NCBI RefSeq assembly: GCF_900188125.1
Contig: NZ_FZOW01000004.1
Span: 337,931 to 401,930 of the forward strand
DNA: 64,000 nt
Direction: 5' to 3'
Source of the DNA: Rhodococcoides kyotonense
Lineage (GTDB): Bacteria > Actinomycetota > Actinomycetes > Mycobacteriales > Mycobacteriaceae
Shown piece after piece: positions 57,423-64,000 of the stretch. The stretch's first letter is position 1. Each line of letters begins with the position of its first letter. Position numbers and translations under genes: made by a program. Under the pieces are notes generated by a model. The model worked only from the letters and a program-made list of their open reading frames with translations. It did no database searches and had not been told where the DNA came from.

Positions 57423-58275
57423 CGCGGCGGCGGGAGCGGAGCCTGCGGAGCGACCTGAGATGAGTCGAGCGCTCGGTACAGCCGACGCGTCGTCGCTTTC
57501 GACCCACCGTATCCGAGCAGCCGTACGGTGGGCATTACCGTCCGCGTCGATCGTCGTCGTTCTCGTCGCTGCGTGGCAGATCTACGTCTCGGTCAGCGGA
57601 ATCCGGCCTCAGGTGCTGCCGTCGCCGTCGCGCATCGTGACGCAGGGATGGGCACACCGCGACGCCATCGCCGAGAACGCCGCGGCCACAGTGCAGGTCA
57701 CGGTCGTCGGGTTCGCAGTATCGCTCGTCGTCGCATGGATTCTTGCTGTGGCAGTGGACTTCTCGCCATGGTTACGCCGAGCGGTCGTCCCGTTGTTCGT
57801 CGTGTCGCAGACGCTGCCGATCATCGCGATCGCACCGCTCCTGATCATCTGGTTCGGGTTCGGGTTACTTCCCAAGATTCTGGTGATCGCCCTGGCGACG
57901 TTCTTCCCGATGGCCATCGGGCTGATCGAAGGGTTCGCATCGACCGACCGCGACGCGCGTTCCCTGTTGGCGAGTATGGGCGCGAGCAGGTGGCAGCAAT
58001 TCCGCTACGTGCGACTGCCGTCGGCGATGCCACGGTTCTTCACGTCGTTGCGCATCGGAGTCACGTATGCCGTGGTCGGTGCAATTTTCGCCGAATATGC
58101 CGGAGCGAGCGCAGGACTCGGTATCTACATGAGCCAGCAGAAGAACTCGTTCCGTACCGATCTGGTCCTGGCCGCCGTGTTGGTCACGGCCGTCATCAGC
58201 GTCGCACTGTTCCTGCTGACGTACGCCGTCGAACGCGTCGTCGCACCGTGGGCGCAGGAACGGACGTCGTCATGA
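57400..58275 (+). CDS. thiamin-pyrimidine ABC transporter permease (ThiX-like)
   Basis: A 291-residue SsuC/TauC-type permease with six membrane segments. The EAA loop is FPMAIGLIEGFASTDRDARSLLASMGASRWQQF. The ATG at 57400 overlaps the binding-protein gene by 23 nt; an ATG at 57460 preceded by GGAG is an alternative start. Its stop overlaps the ATPase gene by 4 nt. Confidence 0.92.
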   Translation: MSTSAISNAAAGAEPAERPEMSRALGTADASSLSTHRIRAAVRWALPSASIVVVLVAAWQIYVSVSGIRPQVLPSPSRIVTQGWAHRDAIAENAAATVQVTVVGFAVSLVVAWILAVAVDFSPWLRRAVVPLFVVSQTLPIIAIAPLLIIWFGFGLLPKILVIALATFFPMAIGLIEGFASTDRDARSLLASMGASRWQQFRYVRLPSAMPRFFTSLRIGVTYAVVGAIFAEYAGASAGLGIYMSQQKNSFRTDLVLAAVLVTAVISVALFLLTYAVERVVAPWAQERTSS

Positions 58276-58991
58276 CGCATGTACATCTCTCCGGTCTGAC
58301 GAAGTCTTTCGGTGATCGCACGGTGCTCGACGGCGTGAATTTCGACGTCGAGCAAGGTGAGTTCGTGTCCGTGATCGGTCCGAGTGGATCCGGAAAGAGC
58401 ACCATCTTCAACATGATCGCCGGACTGGACACCCCGGATTCCGGCGTCGTGCAGGCGCCCGAGTCCGCGTACATGCCGCAGAAGGACCTGTTGTTTCCGT
58501 GGCGGTCGGTGCTCGACAACACCACGCTCGGCCTCGAGGTCCAGGGTGTGGACAAGAAGGAGGCACGACGACGCGCGCAGGAACTCTTCCCGGTCTTCGG
58601 CCTCGACGGGTACGAGCGGGCACGCCCTGCCGAGATGTCCGGCGGTATGCGCCAGCGAGCAGCGTTGCTGCGCACCGTCGTTCAGGGCAGGGACGTGTTG
58701 CTGTTGGACGAACCCTTCGGCGCCCTCGATTCGTTGACTCGCACTGCGATGCAGGGCTGGCTGCAGAACGTCTGGCTGACCTATCGGTGGACCGTCCTGA
58801 TGATCACTCACGACATACGTGAGGCCGTGTACCTGTCCGATCGCGTGATCGTGCTGTCCGACAAGCCCACTCGCGTACGACGGCAGGTCGAGGTCCCGCT
58901 GGCGCGGCCGCGCGGGCTCGACGTCGTCACGACGCCCGAGTTCGCTCGAATCGAAGCCGATCTGATGGATGTTCTGATCAGCTCGTACTGA
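58272..58991 (+). CDS. thiamin-pyrimidine ABC transporter ATPase (ThiZ-like)
   Basis: A 239-residue ABC ATPase of the nitrate/sulfonate/pyrimidine importer class. Walker A is GPSGSGKST, the Q-loop reads YMPQKDLLFPW, the signature is MSGGMRQRAALLRT, Walker B DVLLLDEPFGALD and the switch is MITHDI. It completes the riboswitch-tenA-thiYXZ salvage operon. Its last base touches the stop of the convergent LCP gene. Confidence 0.94.
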   Translation: MTHVHLSGLTKSFGDRTVLDGVNFDVEQGEFVSVIGPSGSGKSTIFNMIAGLDTPDSGVVQAPESAYMPQKDLLFPWRSVLDNTTLGLEVQGVDKKEARRRAQELFPVFGLDGYERARPAEMSGGMRQRAALLRTVVQGRDVLLLDEPFGALDSLTRTAMQGWLQNVWLTYRWTVLMITHDIREAVYLSDRVIVLSDKPTRVRRQVEVPLARPRGLDVVTTPEFARIEADLMDVLISSY

Positions 58992-60230
58992 TCAATCGAC
59001 GCATGGGATGCCGCCGTCGACGCGCACTCCGTCTGGAATCGCAGCGTCGGGCGACGGGATCTCCTCGGGTAGAACGGTGTCCGCCTGGGCCGGGAGTGGC
59101 GCGGGTGCCGGGTCGAGAATCCGTGCCGTCTCGGCCCGCAGCCTGTCGACGTCGACGATGTTGACGTCCTGCCCGTCGACCGTCTCGTAGCCTTCGACCG
59201 GGAGCGTGAAGAAGTCGATGTCCCCGTCGACGATGCTTCCCGCTTGCGAAACCAGGGACACCGGATCGAGAGCGTTGTCGACGACGATGTCCTGTTTGGT
59301 ACCTGCGACGAGTGCACGCAGCTCGCCGAGGTTCCCCAGAATGCCCGACTCCTTCAGTTTCGACATGACCCCTGCGACGAAGGCCTGCTGACGCTTCGTC
59401 CGGTCCAGATCCCCGTCGACGAGACCGTGACGCTGGCGCACGAAGGACAAGGCCTGCGACGCGTCGAGCGTCTGGATGCCCGCTGGAAATCTGGCACCCG
59501 AATAATCGTCGTCGACGGCGTCGTTGAGACACACCTGAATCGGCCCGACGGCGCTGGCGATGTCGTAGAAGCCGAGGAGGTTCACCTCCGCGAAGTGGTC
59601 GATCGGAACGTGCAGCAACTGCTGAACTGCTGTGAGCGTCGAGCGGCGACCTTCTTCCCGCGCCTGCCGCTCCCGTACCGCCTGGTCGGTGACGCCATCC
59701 TCCATCAATTGCGCGTCCGCATCGGCCTTCGCCAGCCCGTACGCCTCTTTGATCTTCCGCATTCCGTACCCCGGCACGTCGACGTAATCGTCACGCGGGA
59801 TCGAGATCGCCTTGGCGCGGCTGCCGTCGCCCGGAAGATGAAGAAGCAGAAGGGTATTGGTGTTGTAGCCGCCGACGTCACTGTCGCCGGCGTGGAGAGC
59901 GTCGGTGACGAACGACGCGGGAAGATCGTTGCCGTCCATGTCCTTTCTGCTGTCGAGACCGATGAGGAGGATGTTGGTGTCCTCGCCGTTCTGCGCCGGA
60001 TCGTTGTCCGGGAGGTCCGCCAACGCATTGGACGTCGTCAGACCCGTCGTCGCCTCCCGGTAGACCGCCCACCCCGCACCGCTGACGATCAACGACGAGA
60101 CCGCGACCACACCGACCAGTGCGCGACTCGCATGAACCAGCCACCGTCGCGAGTCGGACGTGCGGTGACGGCCCGTCGACGCTCGATGCCGACCGGCCTT
60201 TCGTGACTGGTCGGAACCGTCGAGAAGCAC
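58992..60230 (-). CDS. LytR-CpsA-Psr (LCP) family cell-wall glycopolymer ligase
   Basis: A 412-residue membrane-anchored protein: a basic cytoplasmic start, one membrane segment (about 36-55), then the LCP domain. Key residues for polyprenyl-phosphate binding are seen in LIGLDSRKD, YNTNTLLLLHLP, SIPRDDYVDVPG, KIKEAYGLA and DASQALSFVRQRH followed by GDLDRTKRQQ. LCP proteins attach arabinogalactan or other polymers to peptidoglycan. The start is a GTG. The C-terminal tail is Pro-rich. Confidence 0.94.
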   Translation of the reverse strand: MLLDGSDQSRKAGRHRASTGRHRTSDSRRWLVHASRALVGVVAVSSLIVSGAGWAVYREATTGLTTSNALADLPDNDPAQNGEDTNILLIGLDSRKDMDGNDLPASFVTDALHAGDSDVGGYNTNTLLLLHLPGDGSRAKAISIPRDDYVDVPGYGMRKIKEAYGLAKADADAQLMEDGVTDQAVRERQAREEGRRSTLTAVQQLLHVPIDHFAEVNLLGFYDIASAVGPIQVCLNDAVDDDYSGARFPAGIQTLDASQALSFVRQRHGLVDGDLDRTKRQQAFVAGVMSKLKESGILGNLGELRALVAGTKQDIVVDNALDPVSLVSQAGSIVDGDIDFFTLPVEGYETVDGQDVNIVDVDRLRAETARILDPAPAPLPAQADTVLPEEIPSPDAAIPDGVRVDGGIPCVD

Positions 60231-60239
60231 CCGACGAGG

Positions 60240-60893
60240 TTAGCCGAGGCCACGTCCCAGCGTTGCCGCGAGGTCGCCGACGGCCGACCTGGCTGCGTCG
60301 AGAGATGCCTCCGCCTGCGGAATCAGTGGGTTCATCGCCGGAACTCGTGACGCAAGGGTGAGATCCGCGAGCACGACGTGTACCTGCATCCCGAGCGCTG
60401 TTCCCAGCACTTGCTGCAGCTGCGGGACCGTGTGATCGGCGCCCTCGTCGGGAGTGCCTGGGCCGTACTGGTTTCCACGACTGGACACGACTACGACATT
60501 CTTACCTTCGAGTGGACGCGTCGGCGCATCGAACGGAACCGTGATGCCGGGCACGTGGATGTAGTCGATCCATGCCTTCAGCGTCGACGGCACCGACCAG
60601 TTGTACATCGGTGCGCCGATCACGACGACGTCGGCCGAGACCACTTCGTCGATCAGTTCCTTCTGCAGCGCTTCGGCCTCAGGAGGAGCCACCTCGTCCG
60701 TGGTGCGCAGGTGCGGCGCCCAGTGCAGCGCCGACGTCGGAAGATGCGGAAGAGCGTCCCGATGCAGGTCGCGGTAGATGACCGAATGATCCGGTCCGAT
60801 CGAGTGCCACACATCGGAGAAATGGGCGGTGACGGCCCGGCTCACCGAATTGTGAAGGTCGGCAGACGAATCGAGATGCAACAACTGCGGCAC
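60240..60893 (-). CDS. FMN-dependent NADH-azoreductase (AzoR-like)
   Basis: A 217-residue flavodoxin-like quinone/azo reductase. The start [19 protein letters not shown] is the FMN-phosphate loop, and [19 protein letters not shown] and SSRGNQYG complete the FMN site. It reduces quinones or azo compounds with NADH. A GGAG site precedes the GTG at 60893. It follows the LCP gene, which begins 10 bp beyond its stop on the same strand. Confidence 0.92.
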   Translation of the reverse strand: MPQLLHLDSSADLHNSVSRAVTAHFSDVWHSIGPDHSVIYRDLHRDALPHLPTSALHWAPHLRTTDEVAPPEAEALQKELIDEVVSADVVVIGAPMYNWSVPSTLKAWIDYIHVPGITVPFDAPTRPLEGKNVVVVSSRGNQYGPGTPDEGADHTVPQLQQVLGTALGMQVHVVLADLTLASRVPAMNPLIPQAEASLDAARSAVGDLAATLGRGLG

Positions 60894-60953
60894 GGACAGC
60901 TCCTAGCTCCGAGGACGGGTTACTAGAGAATAATCCCAGTAGGCTCCCCTGGT

Positions 60954-61325
60954 ATGGACCACCGGTACATCGCGGGCGCGTTGTCCGCCGAGAATTCCCG
61001 AGCCGTCGATGCAGTGATCGCCGAACTGGGGAGCCGAACCCCTGAGATCGCAGTCGACGGTGTCACCCTCGATGTCGACGAATCTGCTCGACGCGCCGTC
61101 GTCGAGCTCCTTCGACAACTCGCGTCCGGGACTGCCGTGACCATCGGCCCCGTCGGTGAACTGCTGACGACGTCACAGGCAGCCGAAATCCTGGGCGTGT
61201 CCGACACCTATGTCCGCAAGCTGGCCGACGCCGGTGACCTTGCGATCGAGATGCGAGGAACGCACCGCAGGTTCAAGCTCGAGGACCTCGTCCGCCACCG
61301 AGAGAAGTTCAAGCGCACGGAGTGA
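60954..61325 (+). CDS. excisionase/MerR-type HTH protein, possible antitoxin-like regulator
   Basis: A 123-residue protein. The C-terminal part (TTSQAAEILGVSDTYVRKLADAGDLAIEMRGTHRRFKLEDL) is a clear excisionase-type helix-turn-helix. The N-terminal ~60 residues are mixed helical with no recognised domain. Similar small actinobacterial proteins with this layout have been paired with PIN or other toxins, but no toxin is adjacent on this strand. A TAGGCT lies 8 nt before the ATG. Confidence 0.8.
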   Translation: MDHRYIAGALSAENSRAVDAVIAELGSRTPEIAVDGVTLDVDESARRAVVELLRQLASGTAVTIGPVGELLTTSQAAEILGVSDTYVRKLADAGDLAIEMRGTHRRFKLEDLVRHREKFKRTE

Positions 61326-61331
61326 CGGGCG

Positions 61332-61685
61332 TCAGCCTGCCTCGCGGCCCAGCAGCTGCGATTGCAGTGTCAGCAAGTCCCGGAATGCCTCGCCCGATGC
61401 TCTCCACAACTGTTCGGCATCGATGTAATCGACGCCCAGCAGATTGACGTCGCCCCGATATGCGCCGACATCGACGGACAGTTTCCGCACAATGCCAGAT
61501 ATCTCGCGATCCAGATAGCCGGAGTCCGAACGCTCGAGTTCACGGAACTGCGCTGAGAAGTGGTCTGCCGAGATGCGTCTGTCGACGAACTGCGCTACCA
61601 GGATCACGAACCGCGACGCATGCAAGGACGGAGATCGGAACGACTGCTCCACGACACTGGCCTTCCCCGGCCGACGACCCCGCAC
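61332..61685 (-). CDS. colicin immunity domain-like protein
   Basis: A 117-residue helical protein. FVILVAQFVDRRISADHFSAQFRELERSD, then SVDVGAYRGDVNLLGVDYIDAEQLWRASGEAFRDLL, has the shape and acidic DYIDAEQL element of colicin D-immunity-like domains, which bind and block tRNase-type toxins. No toxin gene is next to it in the window, so an orphan immunity protein is possible. The first ~20 residues look atypical and the start may be later. Its 3' end is 6 bp from the HTH gene. Confidence 0.6.
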   Translation of the reverse strand: MRGRRPGKASVVEQSFRSPSLHASRFVILVAQFVDRRISADHFSAQFRELERSDSGYLDREISGIVRKLSVDVGAYRGDVNLLGVDYIDAEQLWRASGEAFRDLLTLQSQLLGREAG

Positions 61686-61874
61686 TTCGCCGCCATCGAA
61701 TTCGTTCTGTACGAATCTTCAAGCAGGGCTTCACATGTGATGAGACGAGGGGTGCCCGAAGATTCGGCGTCCTGATTCGGAACTTCCCCCACGATAGCCA
61801 CTGAAAACCGCGACTCCGCCGGTTCTCCGGATTACTGTGACCGTTCACAACAGTTAGTTCGGAATGGCGTCGAG

Positions 61875-62645
61875 CTAACGAATGGATCCCAGGGGCGCAC
61901 GGCCGGGGGACTCCAGTTCCCAGAACGTCCAACCGTCGCAGACGACGGCATCACCACTGATGTGCGACGCGACAGCGCTGGCCGCCGCGTCCGGGTCCTC
62001 GAAACGACGGCCCTGCATCGGCCCCTGCACTATCTCGAGCCTGTGGCTGGTGCGGTCGAAACGGCCGTTGAGCCGATAGCCGTCGAAGTCGGCTACCACC
62101 CGGACCCGTGGGTCGACGACCTCGTCGTCGATCGCAGCCACCTTGACCGGCCGCTTGCGCGCGACGCGCTGCGGAACGCGCGAGGCCGCGTCGTCTGCGC
62201 TCGCGAGCAAGCTGGGGTCCGCCGCGTCGTTGACGCCGAGAACAGCCCAGCGGTTCCTGCCATGTTGCACTCGACCGAGACCGATCGCGTGGTGGCCGGT
62301 ACGAGTCCGAAGCGGTGAATCCTGCATCCACAGGTCGACCTCACCCTTGATGTCGGCGGCCATCTCCGGAGAGGACACCATGAAGAACTCCGGCTCCGGA
62401 ACCGCAAGGTCGACGAACACCCAGTACGACGACCCGGTGTCGTCGCTCTCCAGCGACTCGTCCTGGCGTCGCGCCTTCCAGTCCCCGGCGGCCTTCGAGC
62501 GGACCCTGACGACGCACTCCTTCCCGTCCACACCCCAGACACGGACAGGATTACGCCTCGACGTGGTCAGCCGCTCGGCCTTACCCCCGCGAAGAACGAC
62601 GGCCCTGATGAATGCCCGGATCCCCTGCTCGGAAATGTCTTCCAT
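61875..62645 (-). CDS. hypothetical protein with possible nuclease-fold N-terminal domain
   Basis: A 256-residue protein. Residues ~5-105 have strands spaced like PD-(D/E)XK-fold proteins (VWGVDGKECVVRVRSKAAGDWK, then SSYWVFVDLAVPEPEFFMVSS), as in many bacterial restriction-like hypotheticals, but the lysine motif is degenerate (VRSKA). Residues ~190-245 form a second small domain (DGYRLNGRFDRTSHRLEIVQGPMQGRRFEDPDAAASAV). Nothing else is recognised. It neighbours an immunity-like gene and the repeat array. Confidence 0.55.
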   Translation of the reverse strand: MEDISEQGIRAFIRAVVLRGGKAERLTTSRRNPVRVWGVDGKECVVRVRSKAAGDWKARRQDESLESDDTGSSYWVFVDLAVPEPEFFMVSSPEMAADIKGEVDLWMQDSPLRTRTGHHAIGLGRVQHGRNRWAVLGVNDAADPSLLASADDAASRVPQRVARKRPVKVAAIDDEVVDPRVRVVADFDGYRLNGRFDRTSHRLEIVQGPMQGRRFEDPDAAASAVASHISGDAVVCDGWTFWELESPGRAPLGSIR

Positions 62646-62788
62646 GTCGCCACCTCAGCCACCCCGTACAGATGAAGGAGAGGTGTTGCGACGGGTAGCG
62701 CGCGCACGACTCGGATGTCGTCCCCAGCCTAGTGCGCCGACGCTCCCCTCAGGAACCTCCAGTTCCTGCCGACGCCTACTCGCGGCGC

Positions 62789-62971
62789 TTACGAGGTACG
62801 CCTCACGACTTGGCCGCGCAGGGACTTCTGCGCCGCACGCCTCGCTGCGGCGAACAGAACGAACCCCTCCGACGGCGGCCGTTCGGACGAGCGCTTACGG
62901 AGCTCGAACCGCGCCAGCGACCTGGCAACCCTCAATTCGTGCTCTCTGATGAGATATTCGTACGAGTACAT
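62789..62971 (-). CDS. small basic hypothetical protein
   Basis: A 60-residue basic protein starting MYSYEYLIREHELRVAR, with many Arg residues. The ATG at 62971 is chosen for its AGGGAG site 6 nt away; a longer frame reaches 63115 without a ribosome site. No family is recognised. It would be predicted to be a helical, nucleic-acid or membrane-contacting protein. Confidence 0.5.
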   Translation of the reverse strand: MYSYEYLIREHELRVARSLARFELRKRSSERPPSEGFVLFAAARRAAQKSLRGQVVRRTS

Positions 62972-63237
62972 CTGAAACTCCCTGACAGACATGATGATTC
63001 GAACCCTAACCAGCTCTCGGAGCCGGGGGTGGACGATGCGCGCAGTCGAAGCGCTAGCGAAAGCGAACGGACACGTTGCTCCACGAGATACGCGGGGCGA
63101 CAATAGGATTGACATTCTCGATCACAGTCGCACTCCTCTCGTGGGCCGGTCTTCGATCGTTGTACACCCATCATGCGTCAACGGGATCCGAGGATCCACT
63201 GATTTAATTTCGGCGGCTCGATGCGTTCCGCACCCCC
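62972..63237. other. intergenic stretch before the repeat array
   Basis: About 265 bp with no convincing coding frame. It includes a TTGACA at 63109-63114 on the plus strand without a matching -10. Confidence 0.5.
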
Positions 63238-63830
63238 GATCGCTTGAATGGTCCTTTCATACGATCTGATGGTGTGGACGGCACTTTCACGCGGTCGCGC
63301 CGCGGGGCCCTGATCGCTTGAATGGTCCTTTCATACGATCTGTCAGCGTGGACGGCACTTTCACGCGGTCGCGCCGCGGGGCCCTGATCGCTTGAATGGT
63401 TCTTTCATACGATCTGTCAGCGTGAAGGGCACTTTCAAGCGGTCGGCCCGCGGGGCCCTGATCGCTTGAATGGTTCTTTCATACGATCTGTCAGCGTGGA
63501 GGGCACTTTCAAGCGGTCGCGGTGGATGCCGGCATCGCCGCCGACCGTGCCGGTGTCGCCGACGGTGCGGATGCGGTTCGGTTGCCGACCGGGATCGCTT
63601 GAATGGTCCTTTCATACGATCTGATGGCGTGGACGGGCCATCCAAGCGGTCACGCCGCGGGGCCCTGATCGCGTGGATGGTTCTTTCATACGATCTGTCA
63701 GCGTGGAGGGCACTTTCATGCGGTCGCGCCGTCGGCCCGGTCCGGGTGACGTCGTACCTGGATCGCGTGGATGGTTCTTTCATACGATCTGATGGTGTGG
63801 ACGGCACATTCAAGCGGTCGCGGGTTCCGG
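63238..63830. repeat. array of seven ~74-bp palindromic repeats
   Basis: Units begin at 63238, 63312, 63386, 63460, 63593, 63667 and 63761 (mostly 74 bp apart; spacers enlarge two intervals to 133 and 94). Each starts with a 29-bp near-palindrome (left arm GATCGCTTGAATGG, right arm CCTTTCATACGATC), then an inverted relative of it (GTGGACGGCACTTTCACGC), then GC-rich CGCGGGGCCCT. The frame that runs through it on the minus strand just repeats MKEPF-type peptides and is not taken as a gene. Confidence 0.92.
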
Positions 63831-63862
63831 GGTGTGGGTGTGGTCTGGGATGCCGTGGAATG

Positions 63863-63900
63863 CAGAACACCCCCGAACCGTGGGGTTCGGGGGTGTTCTG
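63863..63900 (-). terminator. rRNA operon terminator
   Basis: A perfect 17-bp stem with a 4-nt loop (arm CAGAACACCCCCGAACC) lies just beyond the 5S rRNA 3' end on the minus strand. No T-run follows. Confidence 0.8.
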
Positions 63901-63907
63901 GAATGTG

Positions 63908-64000
63908 TGTTCGGCGGTGTCCTACTCTCCCACACCCTGTCGGGTGCAGTACCATCGGCGCTGGAGGGCTTAGCTTCCGGGTTCGGAATGGGACCGGGCG
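63908..64000 (-). rRNA. rrf: 5S ribosomal RNA, 3' part (gene continues past the window)
   Basis: The minus strand reads ...CCCGGTCCCATTCCGAACC, CGGAAGCTAAGCCCTCCAGC, GCCGATGGTACTGCACCCGA, CAGGGTGTGGGAGAGTAGG, ACACCGCCGAAC, the actinobacterial 5S sequence. The 5' end and presumably 23S and 16S genes lie to the right, outside the window. Confidence 0.97.

Noticed and set aside
63109..63114. TTGACA promoter on the plus strand
   Set aside because: No -10 element lies at 16-19 nt and no gene follows, only the repeat array.
63238..63830. CRISPR array
   Set aside because: Units are near-identical over their whole 74 bp with no variable spacers, and no cas genes are seen.
63361..63870. A 169-residue minus-strand frame through the repeat array
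   Set aside because: It only repeats short peptides dictated by the palindromic DNA; no ribosome site, no domain.

Overview
The window is a high-GC actinobacterial chromosome segment. Gene content and order point to a Rhodococcus-type member of the Mycobacteriales. The left half keeps the gene order known around Mycobacterium tuberculosis Rv3596c-Rv3628: clpC, lysS, coaX-panD-panC-DUF2520, a DUF6779-like gene, DUF3180, folK-folB-folP-folE, ftsH, hpt-tilS-metalloprotease-dacB, then divergent ppa. Much of this housekeeping block lies on the minus strand with 4-nt ATGA stop/start overlaps.

Layout. 1-4.3 kb: a truncated membrane GGDEF protein, a DsbA-like oxidoreductase, OsmC and a 14-TM MFS exporter. 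4.4-8.8 kb: clpC and lysS. 8.9-9.9 kb: a cysteine dioxygenase-like/rhodanese pair. 10-13 kb: pantothenate/CoA genes. 13.2-17.2 kb: two membrane proteins and the folate operon. 17.3-20 kb: ftsH. 20.3-22.3 kb: a divergent membrane Ser/Thr kinase. 22.3-27 kb: hpt, tilS, metalloprotease, dacB, ppa. 27-30 kb: PAS protein, GGDEF cyclase, MarR and a crotonase. 30.1-34.6 kb: ureide catabolism genes (uraD-like, allantoicase) interleaved with a divergent iron-siderophore binding protein/esterase pair that shares an IdeR-type box. 34.6-36.8 kb: a SAM-IV riboswitch-controlled cysteine desulfurase-like gene and a luciferase-like half protein. 37-42.3 kb: a Pls/PosA-type single-module NRPS translationally coupled to an M1 aminopeptidase. 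42.3-46.5 kb: MFS/GntR pair and several small genes. 46.5-50.2 kb: a copper/haem-type cluster (DyP peroxidase, PCu(A)C chaperone, PepSY protein). 50.2-52.3 kb: FUSC transporter. 52.3-55.5 kb: acetoin/2,3-butanediol dehydrogenases with an AcoR-like regulator. 55.6-59 kb: TPP riboswitch, tenA and a thiamin-pyrimidine ABC importer. 59-61 kb: LCP protein and azoreductase. 61-63 kb: small accessory genes, including an immunity-like and a nuclease-like protein. 63.2-63.8 kb: a striking array of 74-bp palindromic repeats. 63.9-64 kb: the 3' end of a 5S rRNA gene, so an rRNA operon enters from the right on the minus strand.

The most unusual parts are the Pls/PosA-type synthetase with its coupled peptidase, the repeat array next to the 5S gene, the repeat and palindrome elements at 20.1 and 36.8 kb, and the small accessory cluster at 61-63 kb. 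Many genes look leaderless: a TANNNT hexamer lies 6-7 nt before the start codon. No tRNA, insertion sequence or CRISPR array was seen. All family calls come from reading the sequence; no database search was run.
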